64,000 bases of DNA, from positions 1 through 64,000 of the forward strand of contig ML996708.1 of NCBI GenBank assembly GCA_010356995.1, given 5' to 3'. The DNA is from Trichodelitschia bisporula (Eukaryota > Ascomycota > Dothideomycetes > Phaeotrichales > Phaeotrichaceae). Under the pieces are notes generated by a model. It searched no databases. It had not been told where the DNA came from and worked only from the letters and a program-made list of their open reading frames with translations. The first letter of the stretch is position 1. Each line of letters starts with the position of its first letter. This document shows, one piece after another, positions 34,815 through 46,347 of this stretch. The position numbers were made by a program, and so were the translations under genes.

Positions 34815-36211
34815 TCACGGCTTCTGCCCCGCCGTCGTCGTAGCCATGACATGCTCGAGCCACGGATACACATACGAATTCGCCTCAGGATACCCTGTCC
34901 CGTCAGCACATCCCACCCCCTCCTCAAAATCAAAAGCCACTCACCCATATGCGCCCTCCCCTTCACAAACCGCGCCTCCTTCGGCCCCCCATACTCCATC
35001 AAAAGCATACTATCCTCAATCGGCATACACCCATCCAGCACCCCATTAACAAGCAACAACCGACAATTCCTCTTCTCCAAAACCCCGCTCTTCACAAGAC
35101 TAAACTCCTTCTGACACTTCTCCACCAACTCCTCCCAACTCCCATACCCATACTTCCCCACATACGCCCTCCGCAAATCAAACGGGTACTCATGATGCCC
35201 GACATGCGCCAACCACTCCGCCCCAATATAATGATGCGTCCCCGCGCCATGCCCCACCGCCCCCGCCAGGTTCTCAGCATGCGTATGCGCCAGCCTGATG
35301 GCATAATACCCCCCCGCACTCAACCCCCACGCCACCACCTTCTGGGGGTTAAACTCCTTCCTCGTCGCAATCCACTCAAACACTGCCTCAAACAACCTCT
35401 CCGGCGCAACCGGATCCCGGCGATCGGCCGGACAATCCGCGACACCGGGAATATCGAGAATAACAGTCGCCCACCCGCGGTCCAGATGCGCTTGGGTACG
35501 CTCCGTATTGTCGGGCCTGTGCCCGTCCAGCCCTGTGATCAGAAGTATAACCGGTGCGTTCACGGCCCCTTTTGGCGTCCGGACATACAGCGGAATCTCC
35601 TTCCCATCGCTACCCGCGGCGTGCGTGTGCGGAATCACAACCTCTTCCACAGGCACGTCCCACAAGCTAGCGCCGCGCAGATACGCCTCCTTCTGCGCCG
35701 CGTACACTTTCTCCTTCAACGGCGTCCCGATGTACGGGAAGCGTGCGAGGCGGTACACGGTGCAGGCGCGCTTGTACAGTGAAATTGCTTCCTCCTTGTT
35801 AGTCCCCTCGGCCTCAGCGGCGGCGGCGACGAGCGCCTCAGCCGTGGGAATGAACGCTTGAGCATATACATCGTCGTAGGGATCGTTGATGTCATCTGCT
35901 TGCGTTAGAAGTGCCCCGGAGGGGTGGGGGGTAGGGTGGGCGAGCCTTTAATCAACGCTTCAAAGATAGGCTCGAAGTCCTCGAATTTGCCATCGTGGAA
36001 GCTGCGGCGTGAGTACGGTCCCCAGGGCCTGGGGGGGGAGACCTACGGGTACACGCCGAGTTTGCACTGCATGATGTTAGTGCGGTGGATGGGGAGGGGG
36101 GACGCGGGCACTTACGGGAAATTTCCAGCGCTGTTCCCAGAGGAGCTTGATGGAGTTTTGGTGGCCGAAGTCTTTAAGGAAGAGGTCGCCGAGGATCCAG
36201 TTTGTGGGCAT
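34815..36211 (-). CDS. ayg1: Ayg1-type heptaketide hydrolase (DHN-melanin precursor shortening)
   Basis: Five exons: 36211-36116, 36066-36047, 36001-35946, 35895-34945 and 34894-34815, giving 400 aa (from memory, Aspergillus fumigatus Ayg1 is about the same length). The splice chain yields MPTNWILGDLF, LLWEQRWKFPCKLGVYPFHDG, EDFEPIFEALIKDDIND and YRLARFPYIG, all recognisable Ayg1 landmarks. Alpha/beta-hydrolase core with nucleophile elbow VVAWGLSAGGYY (Ser about 240), acid NGVLDG (Asp about 335) and His in GRAHMGYP (about 363). In Aspergillus the enzyme removes an acetoacetyl unit from the heptaketide naphthopyrone YWA1 to give T4HN. The third intron (35945-35896) appears to start with GC rather than GT. 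No polyketide synthase or other melanin gene is nearby. Confidence 0.88.
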
Positions 36212-36589
36212 GGTGGGCGAGGTTGGAGACGGGGAAGGAAGCGGGTATCGAGGGGGCCGTTTGGTGATAGACGTGGAGAGCTTTGAAAGGCAGTAGAGAG
36301 CGTTGAAGGCAGGGGCGGGGTAAACGGTATCTCACGTTCGGACAGCGAGGGGCTCCGGTCGGTGGCGCTGCGGGGTAGAGCAGCGTAAGCTTCGTCCCTT
36401 CGAGAAGCAAGTCCAGACCACGATCTCATAAACAAGACGCGACCATCTATTTATTCACACCTAATGACACGCTAGCAAATTCCCGATTAACCCGTTTCAA
36501 AGGGTATATCACACGCCGTCAAAACCCAACATATGCGTCGCCTATTCCCAAACGCCCAAATGCAGCACACCACGAAACACATCCATCCA
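36212..36589. other. Intergenic
   Basis: Promoter side of the Ayg1 gene and 3' side of VNX1. No gene supported. Confidence 0.4.
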
Positions 36590-39500
36590 TTATATGCTGC
36601 TCCGCATCCCCATCATAACCGGTGACCGGCCGAGCACGAGCGTGTCCGCACGGTTGACGCCCATACCACCGTCGTCGCTGACAAAGCCCGCGAAGTAGTA
36701 TCCCACGACGATGACCACGTAACTCAGAATCAGGATGCTGCCCTTGAAGTAGTTGCTCTTGCCCTCGCCGTACATGTAGCTAAGCAAGAAAATGCAAAGG
36801 ATGACCGTGGCCATGTCCCACTGCGGGAAGATGAGGGCTGCGCCGTCAGCATTGCTGCCTTGTGCAGGGGAGAAGAACTCACTGAAGGTGTGATCGAGAA
36901 GCTGTGATGCGTCGAGGGAGCGGCCGTAGAACGCGCTGTATGCAACAAGCGCCGGGATCTGCAGCAGACATACTTGCAGCGCGTACGCCGAGCCGATCTC
37001 CATAGACAGCGCAATATTGCCATTCATCGCAAACGAGATGGCATTCTACACCAGTTAGCACACACCCACTATTACTACCACCACGCCACTCACCAGAAAC
37101 TCAGTCGTATTCGGCACCAGCGCAAACAGCGTAATACCCAAGAACTTCTCATCGATATCAATGTTAGTCAACACCGAGTCAACCGTATTGACCAGAATCT
37201 CCGCAATTATCGCATACGCCAGCGTCGCAGTCAGCAGCACGACAGAGCTCTTGCTCCGACTCCAGTTAGGCGCATCATGCCCGCCACCCGTGTGACCAGC
37301 CTCGGTACCCGTAATGGTAGCATTGTCACCGTCCGGCGCCGTATGGGCGTTCGGCGGCCGGGGTATCACAATGTGATTCCTTTTCGGGGGACGGGCAGCC
37401 TCGCGGCCGGCGACAACCGCCGTAGCCGCCGCTTCAGCCACTTCCCGCGCCAACATCTGGTTGTCTTCCTCGGACAAGCCCTGAAGATGGAAGCCCGGCA
37501 CGTCGCCATCGCGGCTCTTCGGCGGCACAATGTGCGGCGACCGCAGCCCCACGTTGTTGACGTGGTTCTCCGCTTGCTTGCCGGCGGACAACTCGCTCAT
37601 GGGGCCGTTCTTCAGCGTCTGCCCCAGGATACGGCTGTACAGCTGGGAGTCCCGCGCATCATGGCCGACGCGAGCACCCGTCGGTCCGCGGTGGTGGGCC
37701 ACCTGCACCGGACTCATGGGCACTTCGGAGCGAGCAGTCATCTGGCTGGCAGCCATGGCGTCAGCCTGCTTCTTCTCGTCGAGCTCGGTGCTCCAGATGA
37801 CGGCAGCGTGGGTGCGAAGCGTGAACATCAGGCCGATGAGATACGACAGGAACAGTAGGGCAGCGGCCAGCCAGCTGTACGGTAGGACGGCCTCCTGGTA
37901 AAAGCGGTCGTGGACGGCGGGGACTTGCGAGAAGTAGCACCGGCGGCAGTCGCGGTCCGTGGAGCCTACCTCCGGGCCGGAGCATTCCATGCATTTGAGC
38001 TCGTGGCTGCCGTATATCTGGTAGAAGAGCGTCGGGCTGAAGGCGCAGATCATGGCAAATAGCAACATTGTCGATGTTACGCCGGCTGATTTGACGTTAA
38101 ACCGCTGGGTCTTGCGTTTCAGCGCCCCGAAGCACATGGAGATGCCTGGCAGGAAGAGGATACCGGCGAAGATGCTCCCGATGATGCTGCCTTCTACTAG
38201 CTGCGCCTTGCCCTGCTTGAGCGCCACGCAGTAGAGGAACACCTCGACCACGGTGGAGAAGAAGGCATTGATCGTCGCGCCCACGCCCATGGACGACTGC
38301 GCCGAGATGGACGCCACCGCCTGGCCGATGAAGTAGGCCAGCGGGATAATGGAGAGCAGCGCCAGCGAGAAGATGAAGCCCTGCGAGGTTACAAAGCTAT
38401 GAAGCTCCAGCGTTTCGTACAGGACGTAAAAGTCGAAAATGGTAAATGCCACCAACGCCAAAAGGTTGATCAAGAAGATATTCGTTCCATCGATCGTATA
38501 CTTCCAGTAGCTGAGCCCGACGGCGCGGTACGTGCAGATCAGAATTGACGAAGGGGGTTCCCCGGGATGCCGAGTATCATGCTTCTCCGAGTGGAACGAC
38601 AGCGCGAGCGGATGGCGGCGCAGGTGGTCGATCAGGAGCCAAGTGACCTTGCCCATGGGGATGGTGAACACCAACAGCCAGCATATCAGCGAGACCAGAG
38701 ACAGTAGCGGCAGGATCAGCCCGTAGAAGAACACGAAGAAGATGACACGCCCAAGATTCCACTTGCCGCGACCGAAGAGGCGGCGCTTTGGCGCAGTGGC
38801 AGCCCGCTGCACGTCGCGCGCGTTCCGTCCCAGCAGGCTCTGCGTCTCGGCTGTCGAGTCCGTGCTGGGTCGTCGGCGGCCGATGAGCGTGCGGTTGAGG
38901 GTGACGGGTCCGAAGAAAAGGCGCCCCTCTTCGAGATCGCCGCTCTGCCACTGCTCGTACTCACTGATACTGCGGCCCTCGCCTTCATCCTCCTCAACGT
39001 ACGCCTCGTCCTGAATGAGCTTGATATATTTGCCGAAGGGGTACAGCAGATACTTGGAGAGCCCTAGCAGCACGACACCGTAGGCGATAGCCGACTCAGA
39101 GAAGAATCCAAACAGGCTGCACACAAAGGCACCCGTCAGCGTGATGAGCGCAAGCCACCACCCAAACACCAGTGTCCATAGGATGTTGGCCAAGTACAAC
39201 CAGCTGTTGACGTGACCGCCGGGAGTGGAGTGAATGTCCCCCTCGGCTGTCTTTTCTACCGAGCGGTTCTTCTTGTAAAGGGCCGGCTTCCACAGCCTGA
39301 TGCCAAACGGATGGGTAACATTGATCGCGTCCTGTCGGTCCTTGAGTGTGAAGCTCTCCGCATCGCTGACATCGCCGTCGTCTTCGTTCGGGGGCTCTCC
39401 GCTCTCCCCTTCAAGCTCAGCGCTTTCTTCCGGCGACTCGGTGGTTGGAACGTCGAGCAGCGGTCGGGGCTCGTATTCCGCGCCGTCCTCGCTGCTTTGG

Positions 39501-39987
39501 GACTCCAACTTGGGCAGCGTCGGCACAACCTGGGCTGTCGTGCGCCGCCGCACCGTCGAATGCTGCCTCACGGAGCCGGAGGCCATCCTCGCGAGCTTCC
39601 CATTACGATCTGTCTGGCGCTTGAGCTCCTCTATTTCGACTTCGTCTTCGGCATCGTCGACGGAAAACTCCTGGCCCTTGTGAGGGAGGTGTGTTGATGT
39701 CGCGCGGCGGGGGGTAGGGGGCTTTTTGGGTTTCGAGGACTCGGCGTGGGGACGAGGGTTGGTGTTTATGGATCCTGACGGATGAGTACAGTTAGGTGTC
39801 AGAACTAGCTGGAAGACGCACCGTAGCCTTCAGTCTGCATCGTCACCAGAGCGCGGCGCCGCGCAGGGTCTGACATCTGACTGCTCGAGCCGAAGTGCGC
39901 GCTGGAGCTCTGGGTGTTGAGTGCTGAAGAGGTGGAGTTGCGGCGCGAGGAGGGGTCGCTCCGCTGGTTGGCTGCTTCGTCGGCCAT
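36590..39987 (-). CDS. VNX1: Low-affinity vacuolar monovalent cation/H+ antiporter
   Basis: Exons 39987-39822, 39774-37094, 37045-36883 and 36837-36590, about 1085 aa. The last intron (36882-36838, 45 bp) keeps frame whether or not it is removed; removal restores HTFTLIFPQWD, the family motif. An acidic, Ser-rich N-terminal region of about 220 residues is followed by two blocks of helices. CaCA-family landmarks: SMGVGATINAFFSTVVEVFLY with LVEGSIIGSIFAG in the first half; LVPNTTEFL and NAISFAMNGNIALSMEIGSAYALQ in the second. In yeast Vnx1 exchanges Na+ and K+ for H+ at the vacuole. A Cys cluster (CMEC ... CRRCYF) lies in the loop between them. Confidence 0.87.
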
Positions 39988-40548
39988 TACGAGAGGCTGG
40001 TCTTACAGCTCTTATCGGGAGGGAGGAGGGGGGGGGGAGGTGCTTCTACGAGGAGGGAGTGAAGAGAAGCTGCGTGGTGAGAACAGGAAACCACCTAAGC
40101 ATCTTAAACGATGACAAAAGGAGCGGGGCAGTGATCAGCAGCGACACTTGTTCGGGGAGGAGGGGAATGAAAAGAGAGTGGATGAAATCAAGGGCGTACA
40201 ACTTGACCTGTGATGGTGTTGATCATCAAGCCCTCCAACCCACATGCGCGGCGCACGGGCCAAGCGAACAGCGTGCATGAACCAAGAGAAGTCAAGAGAA
40301 GCAACACCAAACACCAGACCGTCACCAACTCCCAAGCATCGACAACCGTTTCTGCATTCAGTCGCCGGTCTGCTGCGTTGCCATCTTTCTGTCTGTCCGC
40401 AAACACCTTTACACTTTCGTTCTTGTCCGGGGTCTCCTCCCATCTACCGTCCGCGCCGTAATCTCCAACGCCATAGCTTGAACCTCCATCTCACCTCGTC
40501 GCTCCCCCTACACCTCACCCATCTCGCCACCCCATTCCCACCATCACC
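39988..40548. promoter_or_regulatory. Shared divergent promoter of VNX1 and RPT6
   Basis: 561 bp between two divergent start codons. The 150 bp before RPT6 is C/T-rich, as in many constitutively expressed fungal genes. I could not identify a proteasome control element. Confidence 0.4.
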
Positions 40549-41764
40549 ATGGCGCTCGATACCTTCTTCCACAACAAGATCGAGGGCATGAAGCTCGAGA
40601 TAATACAAGGCCAGGCGAAGCTGCGGCGTCTCGAAGCACAGCGCAACGACTACAACTCGCGCGTACGGCTACTGCGCGAGGAGCTCGGCCTGTTGCAACA
40701 ACCAGGGTCATACGTCGGCGAGGTCGTTAAGGTGATGAGCACGAAAAAGGTGCTTGTCAAGGTGCATCCCGAAGGGAAATATGGTGCGTACTCTCCACTG
40801 TAGCTATCGCCGCCCTCTAACCGTCTCAGTCGTCGATATCTCCGACAGCGTCGACATCAGCAAGCTTACCGTCGGTAAGCGCGTCACCCTCCTCAGCGAC
40901 TCCTATAAACTGGAGCGCATCCTGCCCTCATCCGTCGACCCACTCGTATCGCTCATGATGGTGGAGAAAGTGCCAGACAGCACGTACGACATGATCGGCG
41001 GTCTAGACCAGCAAATCAAGGAAATCAAAGAGGTCATCGAGCTGGGCCTCAAGCACCCCGAATTGTTCGAGTCGCTCGGTATCGCACAGCCCAAGGGCGT
41101 GCTGCTCTATGGCCCGCCAGGCACAGGCAAGACACTGCTCGCGCGCGCAGTGGCGCACCACACAGACTGCAAGTTCATCCGCGTGTCCGGCTCAGAACTA
41201 GTACAAAAATACATCGGCGAGGGGTCGCGCATGGTGCGCGAGCTGTTCGTCATGGCGCGGGAGCACGCGCCTAGTATCATCTTCATGGATGAAATCGACA
41301 GCATCGGCTCCTCCCGCGTCGAAGGCTCGTCAGGCGGTGACTCGGAAGTGCAGCGCACGATGCTGGAGCTGCTGAACCAGCTCGACGGCTTCGAACCCAC
41401 CAAGAACATCAAAATCATCATGGCGACGAATCGCCTCGATATTCTCGACCCCGCGCTCCTGCGCCCCGGCCGCATCGACCGTAAGATCGAGTTCCCGCCG
41501 CCGTCGGTCGAGGCGCGCGCCGACATTTTGCGCATCCACAGCCGCAAGATGAATCTCACGCGGGGGATCAATCTGAACAAGATTGCGGAGAAGATGAATG
41601 GGTGCAGTGGGGCGGAGCTCAAGGGCGTGTGTACGGAGGCGGGTATGTATGCGCTGCGCGAGCGGCGCGTGCATGTCACGCAGGAGGACTTTGAGCTGGC
41701 GACTGCGAAGGTGCTGAATAAGCACGATGACAAGGCGACGAGCATTATGAAGCTGTTTAAGTAG
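40549..41764 (+). CDS. RPT6: 26S proteasome regulatory ATPase Rpt6
   Basis: Exons 40549-40783 and 40830-41764 with a 46-bp intron (GTGCGT...CTAACCGTCTCAG) give 389 aa, the usual length. Order: N-terminal coiled coil (about 15-50), OB domain ([25 protein letters not shown]), then the AAA+ module with Walker A GPPGTGKT (173-180), Walker B IIFMDEID (228-235), the pore loop region [11 protein letters not shown], sensor-1 MATNR and arginine fingers [12 protein letters not shown]. The end SIMKLFK matches Rpt6, which lacks the HbYX tail found in Rpt2, Rpt3 and Rpt5. It is part of the hexameric unfoldase ring of the 19S particle. Confidence 0.95.
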
Positions 41765-42612
41765 TTGGATGTTGGAGGGGCACGGGTGGTGGAGGCAAGA
41801 TAGCATTCAACTTTGATGGCGTTGGGCTTACCATGCGCAGTATCATGCCATGCTGCCGTACTCTGTAGATCAATGTTGAGATGCTTTAATTCTGCCGTTT
41901 CGTATGGATGTCGAATGTGCGGAGCGGGCCTATTTACGGTGCTACTTGTCATTCGAGTGTCGTGGAACGCCATCGCGTGAGTTGCTGCGCTACGGGCATG
42001 TGCCATAGAGGATCTCACCATGGCGTGGAACGTCAATAATCTCGGAGATCTCGGGGTATATCAGCTGATGCCGGGTTGGCGCCAAATTTCCCCGGGTTTG
42101 AAACATCAGTCTATCGGGTTGAAGCGCGCGGCACGTAGCTTCGGGAAGGTGCTCTAGACGCGGCGGGCCGTGGGTTCAGGACGCTCCACTCGTAGGGCTC
42201 ACACCACTTGTAATGGATGACCTCATGCTGACGATGCCGATGACCCCGATGGCCCCGACGAGGCCGAAGCACCCAATAGGGCCGATAATGCCGAGTGTGA
42301 AGCGGCGCGGCGTGCTAAATGGAATGGAAATGCGGTACATTCCGATCATGCTTTGTGGGATTTGTGACGCTGGACTGGAGGGTGGTGCGTGGTGTGTAGC
42401 GTGTGTGATGTCAGTGGGTGGGTGGAGGTATCTCCACGGTAGGGTGGATACCTACACCACCTGCTCAGCCTTTACGACTGTCTTTTCAATCCATCGTGGT
42501 TTCAACCTCCTACTTTGTTCCATCTCCATACCACAGTCCATCGCATCGTCCTCGCAACTCCAAAGTCGCTACCATTATCACGCTTATCGTAGCCGTCATC
42601 GTCGCCGTAGCC

Positions 42613-42741
42613 GTCACCAGCACCCTCACCAGCACCCTCACCAGCACCCCCACCAGCACCCTCACCAGCATCGTCACCAGCATCGTCACCAGCACCCTCA
42701 CCATCATCGTCACTAGCACCGTCACCAGCACCGTCACCAAC
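42613..42741 (+). repeat. 12-bp minisatellite (GTCACCAGCACC-type)
   Basis: About eleven units of a 12-bp repeat, varying as CTC/CCC/GTC ACC AGC ACC/ATC. In one frame the units read T-x-T-S (TLTS, TPTS, IVTS, TVTS) and follow a hydrophobic stretch (VATIITLIVAVIVAVAV), so a membrane protein with a Ser/Thr stalk is conceivable but unproven. Confidence 0.8.
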
Positions 42742-43479
42742 GCCAGCACCGCCACACCGCAGTCCATCCTCTTTCTTCACTGTCATCCTCATTCCAAACA
42801 CCACCCTCCCGGCCCACCATCTCCATCCCCAAAGCACGACAATCGACCCTATCAGCCTACCCTTAGCCTTCCCCGCACCATCTCCAACCAACTCCAAAGC
42901 CACGATCGTCACGCAATCCTTGACCTCCGTCCCCACCACCATCCTCAACACCCTCAGCTTCAACCTTCTCCATCCCTTTCACCTCCCTCACAACCATCAC
43001 CCTCGTCAAACCCCTCAACCCACAGCATCACCACCATGCCCAAATCCCACTCCCCCTACCCACGCCCCCTCCACCAGGTCCCACAAATTCCCCTCCCCTA
43101 CACCCGCCCCCGCCCCCAAACAACCAGCAGCCCAGTCCAAATCCACGCAACCATCCTCTCCTCCCAACACTCCACCAAACACATCAACCGCCGAGCCTCC
43201 ACATCCACCACTCACCGGCATAACTCCTACACCGACTCGCCCCGTTCCACCTCCCAGCTAGGCACTCAAACACCCGACTCCTCGCTTCCCGTACTTCCTC
43301 CCCTCCCCCCCTTATCAACCCACTAACACCCTCCAGCTATCATCCACAACCCTAACCCCAACCCCAGTAGCCCACCTCCTCTTTCACGTGCACCGCCTGC
43401 GCCGCACATCCGCCCTCTCCTCCTCCGGCCGAAACTGGAACGACAACTTCCCCTCCGCTTCGACCCTCGGATCTTATTC

Positions 43480-43872
43480 CCGAAGCGCCAGGGGACGAAG
43501 TTCCAGAGCGGAGAGTACGACGGGATGGAGTTTCGATTCACTAGTCAACATCGACTGCGCGGACACGCCGAGCGGGAGCGTGGGATCCGAGTCCTGGGAC
43601 TGCATGGAGGCGGAGGATTGCGAACCGGCGGCGTGCGATATCGGGCTGAGTGGTAGTTCTAGGTGGTATGTCCCGAGTCCCTGGCCAGGGCACTAGCAGC
43701 CACAGTCGTCACGAATGAAGTTTTGATTCACTGTGCAACGTTGACTGCGAGGACACGCCGAGCTATAGTGCGGGATTCGAATCCTGGGACTGCATGGAGA
43801 CGGAAGGGCGCGAGCCGGCGTACGATGTCGGGCCGAGATGTTCTAGTAGGTGGTATGTCCCGAGCCCTTGAT
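43480..43872 (+). repeat. Tandem duplication of about 200 bp with a shared reading frame
   Basis: Copy 1 (about 43516-43680) and copy 2 (about 43718-43872) align over about 160 bp. Both translate in the same frame to SFDSL-N-DC-DTPS ... ESWDCME ... EPA-D-G ... SRWYVPSP, with conservative changes (I/V, GAG/GAA) and small codon-sized indels. Copy 1 continues an open frame from 43388 (102 codons to a TAG at 43694). Copy 2 lacks an upstream start in that frame and ends at a TGA after VPSP. I read this as a possible small gene or last exon plus a duplicated, perhaps decaying copy. Confidence 0.6.
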
Positions 43873-43920
43873 GGGAGTAAAGCTCAAAAACGTGCGGCGG
43901 CAACTGTGTAAACCGGAGGT

Positions 43921-44076
43921 TGAAGTAGAAGAAGGAGAGGAAGAGAGTCGGAAACTCTCGGGACTAAATACAATACCAAGTATCCTCCTTTGCTCCTTCC
44001 TTCTATCATAAGGTGATGACATCATATCGCTTGGTATGCTCCTTCCTGACATAAAAATGCTCCTTCCATGTCCACG
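43921..44076 (+). repeat. Dispersed repeat, copy C
   Basis: Aligns to copy B along its whole length: GAAGTAGAAGAAGGAGAGGA head, GGACTAAATACAAT, TTTGCTCCTTCCTTC, a variable middle, then TGCTCCTTCCTGACATAAAA and TGCTCCTTCCATGTCCACG. Directly downstream, a 26-bp word (44096-44121) exactly repeats 43695-43720. Confidence 0.6.
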
Positions 44077-44288
44077 TCACCCGTGGCCAGAGACCAGCAG
44101 CCACAGTCGTCACGAATGAAGAAGAATCATGAGCAAACAATGATCGATTATATTCCAGAACCAGGGCCCGATCCATCCCCAGTGCCCCCCAATACAAATA
44201 GCCACGCCCATCCCAGACCCCAAGACCCCCAGGATATACCCAAGACACACCAAACATTCACACATTAACGAAACCCCACGCCAACTAT

Positions 44289-46347
44289 CTAGATTTTCGG
44301 CGCAACATCGTGCTTCTCCGCCGCCGAGGGCTCCGATCCCGCGCGCCCCAGCGTCTCCTCCACATCCTTCGCCTGCACATTCGTGCCCACATGGCCAGTC
44401 GGCAGCATGTTGAGCTCATCTTCCTGCCTGTCCAGATCACGGTAGTACAGGTAGAACAGGATGCCAGCGATGAAGCTGATAACCGCCATGCTGCCGTAGT
44501 TCCACACCAGCAGCGGGTCCTCTGACAGCGGCACAAACGCCTCGCCAAGGGCGGCTGAGAGTGCCGTCATGAACAGCGCAAACGAAGCCACAAGAGAACG
44601 CATGTTCTTCGGCGCCTTGCTGAAACCATACTCCAGCGACGTGATGGACGCGAAAATTTCAGAAATGGCGATCAGAATGTACGAGCCGGTCTGTGCCCAC
44701 ACGTTGATTGACACCGGGTCGCATTGCGACGCGTGACTGCCGCATTTGGAGTCCTTGTAGATGTACACCTGGACCACCGTCGCCCACACCATGGCCAGCG
44801 AGCCACAAATGAAGCCCGCAGCGATCTTCTTGATGGGCGTGAAGTTGATGCCCGCCTTACGGAGCGCCGGGTACAAGAACAGGTCGCAGATGGGGATAAG
44901 GATCATCAGAGCGAACGGATCCAAGTTCGACAGAATATCGTTCGGCACACCGTGCAGCGCCATTGTCGCCGCCTGAGATGTCAGGTTGTTGTTCAGCTGG
45001 TTGTACGTAATCCAGTACAGCGGGAACCACAGGAAAACAGAGCAGGCGGCAAAGCCACGCGCCACCTCGTCAACCCACGCATCATCAAAGTGCATCCACT
45101 TCGGGCGCTGACCGTCGGCAAAGCGCGAGGGCTTGACGTCGTTCCAGAAAGTGCCGTCGTGGAGGTGCTTATACGTGGCCACCGGGTTGATGTGGACGCG
45201 TCCCTTCATGCCCATGAAGAATAGCCTGAACGCCGGCCCAAGCACACTGCCCTCGGGTGGAGTGCGGCGGTACCAGTTGCGGCAGAGGTAGAGGATGAGA
45301 GGAGCAAAGCAGAACATGAGCGTTGGAATGAGGAAAGACAGGTAGAAGCCGACATAGCGTTCTCTGCGGGTTAGTGGCGGTGCAACAGTAAATATTTCAA
45401 AAACTTACCAGCATAGACCATAGACACCTGGCCAATCAAGGCACCAATGTTGATGAAGAGATAGAAATAATGATAAATGCGCGATGTTGTTACGGCCGGG
45501 TCGATAATGACGCGCTCGCCGCTCTTCAGTGTCTTGACGTGCATTTTCTCCCGCGGAATCTGCTCGGCAACAAGCGGCGAGATATTGGGCTTGAAGCCGC
45601 CAGTGCCGATACCCATAATGATGATGCCGATGATGAAGGCACCGATAGCCGAGTCCGGTTTGGCCATAACCGATGGCGCAGCCGAGCTGGTAAGAATGAC
45701 ATGGCCGCAAATGGAAATCAAAACCGACACCCAGATAGTGGTGTAGCGGCCGAGATAGGTATCGGCGACCCACGCGCCAAACAGCGGCATGACATACACC
45801 CAGAACTGGTTGAAGGTGGTCAAGCCGGTCGACGCACGTTGGCCGAGGCCGAGGGCACCAGGCTGCGCATCAGCGGCACCCGGGTCGAGAGCCTTGCCGG
45901 TGGCCGTGCCTGGATTCTTTTGCTGGATGAAGTTGACAAACACCTCTCTTGGTTAGCGATAAACTTAGGAGGCTCAACATTGGCAATATTCACCTGGACG
46001 GTACCATAGTACGACAGGCGTTCGAGCAGCTCAACCACCGCAATGGTGTACGCCTTGAGAGGGATCTTGTCCGAGACGCGGCGGAGGGTGTGCAGCTCCT
46101 CCGCGGTCGGAAGCACGTTGTGGTCGTAGTAGTCGGACTGTGCGGTTGCCTCGCCATCGTAAACCGGCGGGGGCTCGACGACATGATCGCTCTTGCGCCG
46201 CTCTGGGTCGCCATCGGCTAGCACGCCGAGCGCAGGGTCGACGTGCTTCGCGGGGGCTTGCTTTTCACGATATTAGCTTGAGGTCTTGACTTCTTGATGG
46301 ATGAAACGTCAAAGACGACCTACATTATCCGTGATATCGCCAGGCAT
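44289..46347 (-). CDS. PTR2: POT-family di/tripeptide transporter
   Basis: Exons 46347-46324 (only 8 codons, MPGDITDN), 46260-45994, 45943-45409 and 45361-44289; introns 63, 50 and 47 bp; 632 aa. POT signatures: ERLSYYGTVQVFVNFIQ in helix 1, GTGGFKPNISPLVAEQ and the YLFINIGALIGQVS motif. About 12 helices follow, and the C-terminus is hydrophilic. The last intron uses the second AG of GCAGAG, which gives the frame AERYVGFYLSFLIP. Proton-coupled peptide uptake at the plasma membrane. The tiny first exon is inferred from splice signals and frame and is the least certain part. Confidence 0.88.

Larger units (their letters stand above)
41765..44288. other. Gene-poor, repeat-rich region
   Basis: 2.5 kb between RPT6 and PTR2 with no convincing complete gene. 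From left: about 650 bp of plain sequence, a hydrophobic plus minisatellite-coded frame near 42550-42750, a G-poor Pro/Ser/Thr-coding tract (42760-43330), a tandem duplication with shared reading frame (43480-43870), and dispersed-repeat copy C (43921-44076). The open frames here lack ATG-initiated domains I can name. Confidence 0.55.

Noticed and set aside
42418-43326. Single long frame across the minisatellite and G-poor tract as one gene
   Set aside because: It starts at a non-ATG codon, is almost all low-complexity, and has no supported splice or end; kept only as repeats and a finding.
43768-43782. GATTCGAATCC, resembling a tRNA/SINE B box
   Set aside because: The aligned duplicate copy reads differently (GATCCGAGTCC), the segment is better explained as coding, and no cloverleaf or A box is present.
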